DNA of 60,000 nucleotides from Acanthaster planci (lineage: Eukaryota > Echinodermata > Asteroidea > Valvatida > Acanthasteridae): NCBI RefSeq assembly GCF_001949145.1, contig NW_019091426.1, positions 991,827-1,051,826 of the forward strand, in the 5' to 3' direction. Below, in pieces: positions 47,326-59,183 of the stretch. The position numbers and the translations under genes were made by a program. Positions within the stretch are counted from its first letter, which is position 1; each line of letters begins with the position of its first letter. The notes beneath the pieces are model-generated. The model was not told the DNA's origin. It saw nothing but the letters and a program-made list of their open reading frames with translations, and made no database searches.

Positions 47326-47565
47326 NCACGGTGGCAACCCTCAACTTTCTCGGGCACTTAGGACCATTTTTCAACCATAGTTTTCAGCCCTTCTGCCCTC
47401 ATATGAAAGCTCAAAGACCCAGGGAGTTGATCCTGGCGACGATTTACACAATCTCACCATTTTGGGGGCCGAACAATCTCCTTTTTCAAAAGATACTGTG
47501 GGGGGGGGCACTTTTAATGCTAATGAGCTGGTCAGAAATTCTCACAGTGAATTAGTGGTCTGCAC
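47326..47565. other. spacer between tandem units A and B
   Basis: A 240-bp sequence, beginning with a single N, has no match to either unit. It holds a G-run near 47,500. No feature is recognised. Confidence 0.6.
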
Positions 47566-48813
47566 CCTGCAAGGTGCCAAGGCAAAACAACACATAACAT
47601 GCATAACAGCATACTAGCCGAGATCCCTTTGAAGTCAATAATTTAAAATGCTCTATGGAAGCCTTCCTTTCATGTTTAATTTTGAAACAAGTGAGGGCAT
47701 CTTGAAACTTTTGTCTCCTCACCGAATCCGATCCCTCGGGACCGACAGGTCTCCCGAATATCATGCTTAACTTACAGTAAGTAACATTAATTTTTTATAC
47801 CGTGCATTTTCCATAATATGATCAAATGCAATAAAATACTGCGCATACGTCTAAGATTTACATCAAAATTACAGATATGTAAAACCATACAAAATTATTC
47901 AATTGAATTCCCCAAACCATCAACTTAAATATACAATTACATTAATAACAAATAATTAGCTAGAACAATGGAAAAGAAAACAAAGTATGTATGAGTGCTT
48001 GTGTAACTGGGTCAAATTCCCCAAATCATTTTATTTAACACAAAATACATCATTCATCAAAATATATATATTGATACGGGGTCAACTATGTAACACCAAA
48101 GTTGTGTGTGTCGAAGAAAAACAGGAACCCGCGGAAGCCGGGCGGGGAACGCCATCCGTCTCCAAAGGTGACAGATGGGTCAAGTGCGGAGTGTTAAATC
48201 ACAGACGACCAAAAGCTTTGTGAAATAGGTAGGTCTTAAGTCTGCTTTTAAAACCATGTGAGTGTGACTTGACTTCAAGTGGCAAAAGTTCAGAGCAAAG
48301 GACAGCAACTGACTGAGACTACAAATCTTGTTCGAGACTGAAGTAATTTTAGGAACCTGTAAGTACAATATATTTGTTGATCTTATTAAATATTTTCCGG
48401 GTTGTTGGAATTTGAACAGATTAGATAAATATGTAGGATATAACTTATTTAGTGATTTTTATACCAGCAAAAGAATTTTAAATTCGATTCGATATTTGAC
48501 TGGCAACCAACTTGAAGTATAAATCACACAGCTTGATGTGACAAGCCCCACCTTATCCCTTTCTACGTCAAAACTGAGTTTTTAGGACTGTGTGGTTCGG
48601 AGAATAAACTCCACTTTCACGTGTAATAATGTACATGTAGCCCAACTGGTGGGATGTTTGGCCAGTTTGAAGGCTTGGGCACGGTGAGCCGGGGGGTATG
48701 TTTTTATGATTCCTCCATGGGCCGCCTGCCGGTAGACGGTCCACTCAACCAAGGCCAAATTGATACGGGCTTCACCGAGAGAGGGCGTGTGTTTTGTAGA
48801 GTGGTACTTTCGA
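47566..48813 (-). mobile_element. LINE 3'-end segment, tandem unit B
   Basis: This is the direct repeat of unit A. Unit B has an insertion of about 55 bp near 47,912-47,968 that unit A lacks, plus scattered small indels. It shares A's boundaries, which argues for duplication rather than two LINE insertions. Confidence 0.8.
48180..48530 (-). pseudogene. LINE reverse transcriptase C-terminal remnant (unit B)
   Basis: The same C-terminal LINE words as in unit A (MYLQVPKITS near 48,368, and MVLKADLRPTYFTKLLVVCD near the end). A stop codon and frameshifts divide it from its upstream part. It is non-functional. Confidence 0.7.
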
Positions 48814-49440
48814 ACGCGAACTGCATGTCGCGTTCCCACCTGCATGCCCTGCCCGGCCCCGCGCGCAGTGAGGGTTCCCTCCGTTTTGTCGCCCAGATTG
48901 CTCTGAAATTTCAGCTTGACAGTAACTAGTCTGTAGCCGGTAGAACTGCCTCGTGGAGATGGCTGATATAGCATCGACAAGGTTGTGAATGTGAACCTCA
49001 GCTCTACAGCTGTAACACTCTGTTAGTGCGTGGATTATTGGTGTTACTAATGTGCTTGGACTTGGAGCAAGGACACCCCTAAATCTGGGGGTCAGGAAGG
49101 AATGTTTCTAACCAGCTAGCGTAAATCGGACCCTAACGTGCGTGACCGTATAAAAACTAACCATTCAGTCGCCAGGTCCCTTATTTCGCCACCTATTGTC
49201 AAGTCTGAATGGTTTTCACAGTAGGCCTAAGTGGTGAAATAAGCATGGAGGAAGGAGGGGAAACGACTCGGCAACTGTATGGTCACACATGTTAGGCCTA
49301 CACCCAGAACTGTTGGGTCCGTCGTCCACTGTACTCCCATGAAAATGGCTTGTTTCTGTGGGATTTATGGGAGCGCGGCGGACAATGAACCTCAAAGTCC
49401 TGGGGGTACCAGGGTACTTGGACCCATGCCAACTTGGACC
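48814..49440. other. CpG-richer segment, no gene
   Basis: A CpG-rich stretch near 48,812-48,900 (GCCCGGCCCCGCGCGC) could mark a promoter for the plus-strand Schlafen-like gene, whose 5' UTR must contain at least one further exon upstream of 51,272. No exon boundary can be fixed. Confidence 0.3.
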
Positions 49441-50026
49441 TAGCCCCACTAGTGTGGCACGGACTCTCACTCCTGATCCATCCTTAGCCACACATCCATA
49501 TGCGCAATTTCGTGTCGGCGTATTGAAAATTTCATCGCACCCACTTATCATCGTGGGCGCAATTTCTTTTGCACACTAACATGATTTTTGACCTTTCCGT
49601 TTTCTAAATACCATTTATTGAATGATTTCCCTCACGTTATTGAGGTATTTCCCAGTCTTGTTGCCTTTATCCATTCAAACTAATGGGCTCGTGCTCTCAG
49701 TCGCCATCTTTAAAATAAGATCGTTGAACAATGCGTCACTTGACCCCTCATCGCCTCGATGGCTGTTCCATGTCAAGACATATGTAATAAACGGACTGAG
49801 CGATAAAGGCTAAAAGACTGGATAATACCTCAATAACGTGAGTGAAATCCTTCAATAAATAGTTTTTAGAAAGCGGAAAGGTCATGTTCGTGTGCAAAAG
49901 AAATTGCGCCCATGATGATAAGTGGGTGCGCTGAAAATGTTCAGTACGCCGACACGAAATTGCGCATACGAATGTGTGGCTAAGGATGGATCGGGAGTGA
50001 GAGTCCGTGCCACACTAGTGGGGCTA
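49441..50026. mobile_element. foldback / MITE-like element with about 215-bp inverted arms
   Basis: Left arm 49,441-49,659 and right arm 49,814-50,026 are reverse complements at roughly 90% identity with small indels; the outer ends read TAGCCCCACTAGTGTGGCAC. The unique centre is about 154 bp. No transposase is encoded. No clear target-site duplication was identified. It is a non-autonomous DNA transposon or foldback element. Confidence 0.85.
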
Positions 50027-51271
50027 ACTTAGACCCAACCTGAAGAACATTTCATAAGTGAAATTCTACCAAACCTATAGTAGAAGTAGGCCCTAACATT
50101 CCATTCTTGAAGCTTGAGTTTATGCACCTGATACAAAGCTCCAAAGAAATTCTAGGACCTACACTTATTTTCCCATTTTTGTGTTAAATCTTTTTAAATG
50201 TACCCAAAATGAGAAAATAATTTTCTCTGTATGTATTTAATACAAATTTATTGACAGAGACGTTTCTCACAGAAAAGTAAGGCATAAAACCTTTTGAACA
50301 ACATGAAAAAAAATTATCTTCTAATCAAAAGAACTGGTCAAGAGGTCAAAAAATCCCCCCCCCACTGTTGGGTGTGTTGTCTGCCGTGCTCCCGGTGGTT
50401 GAAGAAGTCAGAAGTTACCTCAGGAGCTGTAGGATCCTCTGTCTGGGAGCAAGATGGACCCTACAGTTCTGGGGAAAGTCAGAAAAAGCTTCATTCACAG
50501 AACAGAAAGTCTAAAACCCACAATATTTTAGGGGTCCTAAAGCAACCTTAGACTCACGCTGTTGGGTCTTTGCACTTTTGTTATTAGTTCAAACGCTGCC
50601 ATCCGAGTACTTTTTAAATTTTTTTTTACTAAGACCTTTTCACTTTTTTTTAAAATTAGGTCTTGGGGGTCTGAGTAGGTTTGGGCTGGGTCCAACTTGG
50701 CATGGGTCTGAATTTGTTTTGGGTCTGAATTGACATGGGTGGTAGTTGACCTGATCCTTCCATGATAGTCTCTACACATTTAACGTTACATGATTATATA
50801 ACATTGCTTTCAATTCTCTGACAATGATAAGTATGCAGGGTCATGACAGTTTTGTCAGTCTGAGTCTTGGATGTTTTTGTATTCTGCAGAGCACTTGGAA
50901 CTCTGTACCCCAGTTAAATTACCCAGATCAAAATGCTCATTCCTGTATGTATTGAATGTGAAATCTGCCAAATTTACTGCCATTTCCAGCAAGGCTTTAG
51001 GTCTAGGCCTATCTGCCGATTGTTACTACTCACATTTTTAATCAGAGGTCACCATATTGGTAAATCGACAACAACTCAGCACAGATACCGTGTACTGGTC
51101 TGTTATACCCAACACACGTAAGAAGATGCATCTTGCAGAGTTCCACTGTGTCTTGCGTTCCAAATGCCAACAGGGCCTCACAGTTGTGACTCAATGAGTA
51201 GATATCCTTCAGATTTCATAATATTTTGATCGTTGTTTTCCAGAAATTCATCAACTTTTTTTTCTTTCTAG
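50027..51271. other. non-coding stretch before the Schlafen-like gene
   Basis: No exon is supported. The segment ends in a pyrimidine tract and AG (TTTCTTTCTAG, to 51,271) that looks like the acceptor of the exon containing the start codon at 51,296, so most of this stretch is probably a 5' UTR intron. Confidence 0.5.
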
Positions 51272-51295
51272 TGTGAGATTCCGCTTGATTAAGTA

Positions 51296-54200
51296 ATGGC
51301 ATTCACACCATCAGTCATATCTAAGCAGCAGAAGTACACCATCACTCCGGCAAAGAACAACAATGACTTCAACGATTCTTCTACATGCAGAAGTTCAAGA
51401 GTGTCTCACAGGTGGGTACTCAAGAAGGAATTAACCTGGGATGATAGCAGCCTACAGTCTGGATCTGAGAGAAAAGGGAATTCGGCGTCTTAAACTATTC
51501 ATGCCATGGCTGCATCAGTGAGCCTTTTGCAAGTTAAATTTGAAGAAAACCTGGTTCTCTGATTCTTTCAATTCACATGAACATAACAATTTCAATTCTC
51601 CATACTAAAGCAGGGGTGTAAGAATTGAGCTTTTCAGCTGATTTCAGCTTCTGTAAGGAGATGTTGGCCCTGAATTTCAGCTTTTTCGTACACTTGGTCT
51701 GTACAAGAGTATTGGAACTGTTAACATTTCAGCTTTTTGCTGGCCGTTTTGAGCTTTGATTTTAAATGGCCACTCACACCCCTGTTAAAGACACTGTTGC
51801 TATACCTTGTGATTCGGGCAAGCTTTTGCTTAGTTACACAAGAGATGCCTTACATCAATACACTGTTTTCAGTGGATAAGAAGGGCACATAGGAACCAGT
51901 CTATTCCAGAGATGGTGGTCGCTAGGAAAAAGCTTGCCCCAAATCATGAGGTAAAGCAACAGTGTCTTTTGTCTGGGGAAATGGAATGTTATGTGCACCA
52001 AATTTCATTCAAATTTAACTCGCTAAAGGCTTATTGGAGTTGGAATTAACTCTACCTCTTGGAATTTTCAGTATAAAACTTCAAAATAACACCATTATCC
52101 AAGAAAAACTTTGTGACTTGTCACGGACTCCCAGGCCTAGACTTGATAGTCAACCAACATGACCATCAAAATGGCACCTCGATACTTCACTCTTTCCATT
52201 TCTGTCATGAGTCTGGAGTAAGGTTGCATTTTAATGGCTTTTGATTGCTCTAAATTGTATACTTATATATTCACATCGGCAAAAAACGACACCGAATGAG
52301 ACTGCACACATGATATCTAGTGAGTCTAGCTACATGGTGTTCACCTGCGGGAATCACCAATGGTTACTCGTATTTTGTAATTAATGTACTTGACTTTACT
52401 TTGAAGTAAGCCATTTACCAACTCAAGTAGGAACAATCCCTCTACTTGCATTTGCTCCATCCAGATCTAAATATTATGTCAACGGAGGGATCCTTGACAC
52501 TAGAGAGAATCGAAATGTGGAATTCAAGGCGGCGCAAGGGAAGTACATTTATGACATCCTTCCCTCAACTGTTGAGAGGTACGGCTGCGCATTTGCCAAC
52601 GGAGAAGGAGGGATGCTTTATCTTGGAATAAAAGACGATGGTGGTACATGATGTGACCATAACTCGAAAGGAAGTTTTGCAAAGTGACTTTGTTAACCCC
52701 TTCACGCTGGGACTTTTTTCTGAAAGCCGACTCCGAGAATTCCAGCCTTGCTTGGCCACGAAGGCCACCTGCCAAACCGCAAATTCTCAGTTTGTGACCC
52801 TGCGTGCTCTGCACGCTTTGATTTACACTGTGGAAAGGCTCATTGTTCGGTGGCATGCGGCTCTACTCACGCTTCCACATTCCCGTTGCCTCTTTTCAAA
52901 GTGGGGNNNNNNNNNNNNNNNNNNNNNNNNNNNNNNNNNNNNNNNNNNNNNNNNNNNNNNNNNNNNNNNNNNNNNNNNNNNNNNNNNNNNNNNNNNNNNN
53001 NNNNNNNNNNNNNNNNNNNNNNNNNNNNNNNNNNNNNNNNNNNNNNNNNNNNNNNNNNNNNNNNNNNNNNNNNNNNNNNNNNNNNNNNNNNNNNNNNNNN
53101 NNNNNNNNNNNNNNNNNNNNNNNNNNNNNNNNNNNNNNNNNNNNNNNNNNNNNNNNNNNNNNNNNNNNNNNNNNNNNNNNNNNNNNNNNNNNNNNNNNNN
53201 NNNNNNNNNNNNNNNNNNNNNNNNNNNNNNNNNNNNNNNNNNNNNNNNNNNNNNNNNNNNNNNNNNNNNNNNNNNNNNNNNNNNNNNNNNNNNNNNNNNN
53301 NNNNNNNNNNNNNNNNNNNNNNNNNNNNNNNNNNNNNNNNNNNNNNNNNNNNNNNNNNNNNNNNNNNNNNNNNNNNNNNNNNNNNNNNNNNNNNNNNNNN
53401 NNNNNNNNNNNNNNNNNNNNNNNNNNNNNNNNNNNNNNNNNNNNNNNNNNNNNNNNNNNNNNNNNNNNNNNNNNNNNNNNNNNNNNNNNNNNNNNNNNNN
53501 NNNNNNNNNNNNNNNNNNNNNNNNNNNNNNNNNNNNNNNNNNNNNNNNNNNNNNNNNNNNNNNNNNNNNNNNNNNNNNNNNNNNNNNNNNNNNNNNNNNN
53601 NNNNNNNNNNNNNNNNNNNNNNNNNNNNNNNNNNNNNNNNNNNNNNNNNNNNNNNNNNNNNNNNNNNNNNNNNNNNNNNNNNNNNNNNNNNNNNNNNNNN
53701 NNNNCAACAAATGTAGGCTCTGTGCGCGAATAAAAGAGGGCGTTGTGTTGAATGACAAAAAGGAATTTGACTGGTTCACATGTGTTCTTCACATTGATTT
53801 TGAGTGCAAGTACCTGGGAGATCGAGGGAGCGCTATATAGTCTGGTGTCCATCCCTTCATGCTAACTGGGGAAGGAACCAGTCTACCACTGTTGTAGATG
53901 AGATCCCTCAAGACCATCACAAGACGGTCGTAAGATCTCCAGTCTGAAGTCAAGTCCCATGCTTTTCAACTGGAGTGCAACAAAGCATTCCTTTGTTCCT
54001 GTTCACCTGTTAGTTGCAACTTATCTTGTAAATGGTCTTGACTACAACACCGCATTGTACAAGCGAAAGTTCTTTATGTGCTTGAATGCAAACTTTGGGT
54101 ATGCACACAATGTTAGAAGTGCCAAGGGCAATTGTAGGGAGAGCGGACCACGGTGCCTGCTACCGCAGAACATAAGATTGTTGTCAGGTCCTTGCGAGTA

Positions 54201-56896
54201 CCTAGGTCACTAGCCAGTTACAAGACAAATGGCTTCAAGGCAAGTCACAGGCTATCCCCTTTGAAGAACTTAGATGCAACAAGAAATATAAAAAAGTCTC
54301 TGGATTAAAATGTATACCTAGATATAACCTTTCTCCCCCGAAGCAATGCCTATTGCATAAGTATCTTGACGATATCTGTTGACAGGGGTTATCACAGGTG
54401 TGCGCGTCTCATCAAAAGACGAGGAACACATACTGCGCACCATCCAACGCACATTTGACAAGTTTCTGCCGAGACCACCTTCACACAGGTAGGTCTTAAG
54501 TTATTTTCTCATTCCTACTTCAACGAGCTACTTTAAATATTTTGAGCAACGATACTGCACGCTTGAGGATCAAATCCCCTCCAGTCAATTTTTCCTGTTC
54601 ACTGTGAAGTCAGGAAAGAATGTGTATCTTTGAATGTAACGTTTGTAGACAAATATTACACTGAAACAAAGTTAGAATTTTGCCCTGCCCCTAGGCCCCA
54701 CCCCAATTGGCAAAGTTAAAAATACGCATTTTAAAACTTTTTTTGTGTGTATCTAGTGTGCGACTTATACCTCTGTGTTCACTGAACATGGCGAGGGTGT
54801 TTCCCAACTACAAGGTGGTAGAGATCTCTGTGAGAGGCGGCACTCTGTCAGATATCTTTGAGACTGGTGACCACAAGGCAAGTGTTAAGCATGAAGTTTA
54901 ACATTCTTGAGTTGAGGGATAGTGAACAAGTGTTGACTAGTACAATATAACTACCGAGGTGATCTGTTGAAAGTTTGGTTAATAAATCAAGGGAAAAATG
55001 GAATGCTCAGTGGATCCCTTTTACTGCGCCACAAGTTGGAGCAGTGTTTATTTTGTAACACCTCATCCACACATTCTGCATAGTTAGATGGATGTCCTAT
55101 ACAACCCAAACTGTATTAGCTATTTCCTCTAAACTTGGAGGATTAGGGCTACTCCGATGCAAGAGTACTTCTTTGAGACTTTGAATTCATTCAGAAGTCA
55201 CTTGTGGTCTTCAGAAATTCACCACAATGGAAGGACTTTCCATCGAGCTCTGTCTTAAAGCAGAAAAGTTGCGCACAGTGCATAAAAAAGGGGATATTCA
55301 AATACACGACTGTGGTTGCTAGTCCATGGCACTTTGGTCGCTATGCAAATGGCGATTTTCAGAGCAAAGCAACTGCGGTATCGTCTTTTTTGGTGTGCAT
55401 GGCTAAGATTGTAAAAAAAAAAGTTAACAGTGCTGGAGCGGGTGTATGGCTGGGCTGAGAGGGCAGACAATTGCAGGTGCATGCAGCTGTTCCCTAATGA
55501 CCTCGTCAGTTTAGGCATGCGCTGATGGAATACCGAACTGGCCATTTGAAAGACAGAATCTGTGATCAAAGGTTCAAGGTGTAACAATACACATTCATCC
55601 TAAGGTATTGTCACGGTCTGGGCAATTCCTCCCTCACCCAACATTTCTACATTTTGTTAATATGCATATGGTTATGCTATAAAGTTGGGGGTCGGACAGG
55701 AGACATACTTTTATGTACCCGTTCACCTAACCTTTGTAATGTGACGAGGGATATCACTGAATTTCATTGATACTTCATCATTGATTTCAATGTCATTCAA
55801 ATATTTGTTTGGCTGATAATTTGTGTTACTTAAGCGCTCTTGGAAATGAATATATGTTCTAAACTTAGAAAAATCATGTCAGCTGTAACGGATAGGAAAA
55901 CATTGGATCCCACATTTATAGATTGGCCCATTTGCTTTCCAGTAGTTTTTCAAATTCTTACTTACCAAACCGCTACTCCAAGCTCTTCCAAGAAGCTAAT
56001 GAAGTTTACTTTTATTGTTCTTCCCATGAAAAAAGAAATAACTTGGTTAAGAGCTACGGTATATGCTTCAAAGAGTTTTGACTTCAGTGGAAGTTTTTCA
56101 GTTTCCTAAGAAAACAGAAAAAAAATCTGTTGCCCATCAAGGTGCTTCCATAAAAGCTTATAGCTTATAATGTTTCATTCTCGGTAACCGTCGATAATGT
56201 TTTATGCTTATCTACACACTGGTTCTACGCTTAATATCTCAGGTCTTCATAAAACGGGATGGCAGCATTGAGCTCCAGAATGCCCTTCAGATAAAGGACC
56301 TTGCAATAACGAAGTATAAACAGGTGAGAAGTGATTGTCCTCAAGCAAACCCGCATCTCTTTTGTTGATTGGTCCATTACATAATTCATTCAGCACGGTC
56401 TGTACGGATTGATGTGGCAACCAGAAAGAGAACCCATTACTTGGGTGACCAGCATCTTAGTGGGACGTGCCTCTTTCAGCAAAAGGATGTTGCGTCTTTT
56501 CAAACGCGTGCCTGAAGTTGAGTGAAATTTGGTGTCTCATTGGATTAATCTGTTGCATTCTTTTATCATGCTTGCACTATGTACGTGGCGCAGGCGATGT
56601 GTGACTTACTAAGAAAGGACATGTTACATTCGTGTACTTATTCACGTGTGAGTTTTGAACGGAATGTGCACAAAAGCAATATAGTATATATATATAAAAA
56701 AGAATCAGTTTTGTCATTACATGTACCTTCCCCAAAATGACACGGGGGTAGGTACAGTGAGGAACATCATAGATGGCGATAGACCAGATATGGAGAAAGT
56801 TCTGGGAATGAGGTAACGACTAATGCAGAAGCTGTCTTCTTTAACCTTCAGATGTTGGAGCAACGCGGAACGGCAACAAAGACAGTGAGCAGCTGA
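51296..56896 (+). CDS. small Schlafen-like (AlbA_2 / SLFN-core) protein, SLFNL1-type, complete
   Basis: Six coding exons: 51,296-51,411; 52,465-52,640; 54,386-54,488; 54,757-54,877; 56,243-56,323; 56,852-56,896. Phases agree at every junction (2,1,2,0,0). Total 213 aa. The start is fixed by an in-frame TAA six nt upstream and an acceptor at 51,271. The protein is essentially one Schlafen/AlbA_2 core. ENRNVEFKAA is at 53-62, CAFANGEGGMLYLGIKDDG at 80-98, GVRVSSKDEEH follows, and VFIKRDGS is near 172. Carboxylates E53, E58 and D96 match the spacing (5 and 38) of the SLFN13 RNase triad E205/E210/D248 as I recall it. There is no helicase or GTPase-like domain. Human SLFNL1 is about 407 aa with a longer N-terminus. 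Intron 4 uses a GC donor (AAG|GCAAGT). Intron 2 holds the 798-N gap, but homology is continuous across it. Likely role: tRNA/rRNA or small-RNA precursor cleavage, by inference only. Confidence 0.88.
51611..51784. mobile_element. hAT-like MITE in intron 1 of the Schlafen-like gene
   Basis: The ends are CAGGGGTGTAAG and, in reverse complement, CAGGGGTGTGAG, the CAGGGGTG terminus typical of many hAT non-autonomous elements. Length is 174 bp. TAAAG occurs on both sides within two nt of the ends, but a clean 8-bp target duplication is not visible. There is no coding potential. Confidence 0.65.
51787..51969. repeat. inverted repeat, 43-bp arms, intron 1 of the Schlafen-like gene
   Basis: AAAGACACTGTTGCTATACC near 51,787 pairs with the reverse complement of GGTAAAGCAACAGTGTCTTT near 51,950-51,970, continuing through GCAAGCTTTT. 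A few mismatches occur. It immediately follows the hAT-like MITE. Confidence 0.75.
52907..53704. other. assembly gap (798 N) in intron 2 of the Schlafen-like gene
   Basis: This is a continuous N run. The 300-400 codon frames spanning it are artefacts. Confidence 0.99.
53720..54110. repeat. possible diverged repeat, copy 1 (intron)
   Basis: Shares, in order, words such as GACTGGTTCA, GTACC(T/A)GGGA, CAAAGC(A/C)TTC/TTG and CTTGACTACAAC with 57,240-57,530. Similarity is weak, and it may be one old repeat family. Confidence 0.35.
54878..54879 (+). promoter_or_regulatory. non-canonical GC splice donor
   Basis: Exon 4 of the Schlafen-like gene ends ...CACAAG and the intron begins GCAAGT, the classic GC-AG donor consensus. 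Using the next GT (54,882) would break the frame into exon 5, whereas GC keeps the conserved GDHK-VFIKRDGS join. Confidence 0.75.
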
Positions 56897-57239
56897 TCTA
56901 TGGGGTAAATGTCATCGTGGAAAAAGCTTCTGGTGGTCATCGATTAAGCTAGGGATTTGGGTCTGAAAAATTTGCTAATATCTGAAGAATTGGTGCTAAG
57001 TTCTGTTCAAGAGTTTGTGACGAGGGTCATAAATAGCCGAGTGTATTTCCTCAACAGTATTCCGTCCTCATTCTGTTTGTACTCAAGTTTAGATACATTT
57101 ATGAAAATGTTGATAAAAACATCAAGCAGTACTAAACTTTGCCACATGAGGACACAAAGAATGTTATGCTATTATGAAATCCTTGCACAAACTCAAGAAA
57201 AGTGCCACTAAACATAGCAACTCTGGCAAATGAAGACTT

Positions 57240-57530
57240 AATTTTCACTGGTTCATGTGTGCTTTCCCTGTGGGAATCATTGCGTACGTACCAGGGAAGA
57301 AGGAAACCATACTTTCAAGCTTTGCAACTCAATACAGTGCAACTTAGACCGTCACGACTAGTCTCAAGACTGGTCACAAATACATGCGACTGGGTGAACA
57401 GTGACCAAAGCCTTTGTTACACTTCATTTGAAGAACTTGTGACTTGTATTCAGACCAGAGGTCTTTTGATGGCACTGCATTGTTTATGGGGGCTTGACTA
57501 CAACGCTGCCACACCTGTCACGTGCAATAA
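57240..57530. repeat. possible diverged repeat, copy 2
   Basis: Weakly collinear with 53,720-54,110 (see that entry). It accounts for part of the longest unexplained open frame here. Confidence 0.35.
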
Positions 57531-58384
57531 GAGTGGGTGTCAAGTCCATTTACATGTATTTCGGGAAGAATTGACGTTGTTTTTCACTTGTACCAACATT
57601 TGGCATTTTTGTGTGGAGTTCATTACATTCAGGGCATTTCGTGCTTGACTTGGCTGAAGTATTTGATCAGTGATGCGTGACTTTAAAAATTCTATCAGCC
57701 AAATAAAAATTGTGAAAAAGAAATTTCTCTTGTTAAAAATATTAGGTGTTTGATGGTAAAAAGTGTTGGGAAAAATTAAGAAATTTGTTAAGCCTAAATG
57801 TGTGATGTTCATGGTACAATGACTTTTTGGTGTTATTCAGAAACTTGTTCAGAAAGATTCAATGAAGGATTATGGTATAAGTTTGAAAGATATTTTTTTC
57901 CGAGTTGGTCTGCTAGAAACACAGAAGGGAATATGCCATACTTGGAAAGCTAGCTTTTTGGATGACATTTCAGCTTTGTATTCAATTATTCATCAGACTG
58001 TATTTGTTAAGGAAAACAGTACAAAAAGGGGCAGGAGAGATGAGATGTTGAAATCTTGATTTGCGTGAACAAAAACTGATTATGCATAACTTTCAAACGT
58101 TATCCAAAGAACTTGAAATCAATTATGAATCAGTCTTATTACACCGTGTATGAAAATGACTACATGCACATGTACTGATTACAACATTTTGACCAACTCA
58201 GAGTGAATTAAGGTGCTTCAAATATGTATATCAACATCTTTATTGCAGTATTTTTGGTCCTTGGCTTGGGAGAGGATATGTCAAAATATTTTATCCTCCC
58301 ATTATGTTTACAACTGCATGTAAATTACACAATACTTTTGTACTCTTTATATTTACGTATTTGTTTACATTTTTTGCACGTTAC

Positions 58385-58390
58385 AATAAA
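58385..58390 (+). terminator. candidate polyA signal for the Schlafen-like gene
   Basis: AATAAA in ACAATAAAGTTTGAAA lies 1.49 kb after the stop. Another AATAAA near 57,704 is an alternative. No transcript evidence is available. Confidence 0.35.
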
Positions 58391-58604
58391 GTTTGAAAAA
58401 ATCTCAGATGTTGTGTCAGTAAACTGAAACTTGTGAGAGTCATTCCTAAAATGAACACAATTTTAACAAATGATGTTTATGGGGATAGCACCCCAAAAGG
58501 ACACCAGCCTGCCATCTTCTCGTATCAAACAAATTAACCAACATGTAAAATGAGTAAAACATCGAACAAAACCTTTAAATCGCTCAGCAAAGGAATTGGT
58601 TTAC

Positions 58605-58610
58605 TTTATT
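58605..58610 (-). terminator. candidate polyA signal for EXOSC7
   Basis: TTTATT on the plus strand (AATAAA on minus) lies about 575 nt past the EXOSC7 stop codon. Confidence 0.35.
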
Positions 58611-59183
58611 GGTCTATGAGATCTCTAAAATGATCCACATCTTCAAAAACTGCCTTTTTTCTTTAGTTTGTTGCAATCTGGACAAGCAACGAGTGTTTCA
58701 CATGTAGCCTCGTGTCCCATTTTCATCTGAAGAATTTCACTGTTCTATAGTGAGGATGGTCCTTGGTAAAGGGGAAGCCGGGTGGGATTTCAAAGAGACT
58801 GGGTAACCCTAGGTTTCCAAAAAATCAGTGTTGTAATCAGGTCATGACTCCTTCCCCATTCGTAGCGAGATGGAAGATGCACTATGTATCTTGGATGCAT
58901 CCAAACCACACAAGACCAATGTTGCATCTAATTCAGTGTCACCATTTATGGATGAATCCTATTAAAACGATGGCAAATCAGCTGGCACATTAATCTCTGC
59001 AAACAAGGTGACGGATCTTGTAGTTAACATGCACCGCAGTGGCAGTGCAGTGATTGTCTCTCTGAGGTGACACACTGCTTGCCGCAAGCAGCGCCCCCTA
59101 CAGGGTTGTGCACGTAGCAAATGGGCAATTCCATTTCAGTTTTGGAAAGTTCTTGTGACCCTCACAGGAGAACATTTGAAGGA

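Larger units (their letters stand above)
56897..59183. other. 3' UTRs and convergent spacer
   Basis: Between the Schlafen-like stop and the EXOSC7 stop no coding exon is recognised. The 148-codon frame at 57,202-57,648 has no family resemblance and overlaps a possible repeat. Candidate polyA signals are listed separately. Confidence 0.5.

Noticed and set aside
46147-48813. Two independent LINE insertions
   Set aside because: Both units share the same left and right ends, which fits a single duplication or a haplotype artefact better.
52638-53852. Open frames of about 300-400 codons on both strands
   Set aside because: They consist mostly of X from the 798-N gap. Real sequence on either side is intronic.
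57202-57648. 148-codon ORF after the Schlafen-like gene
   Set aside because: No domain or conservation is recognisable, it lies in the presumed 3' UTR, and it overlaps a possible repeat.
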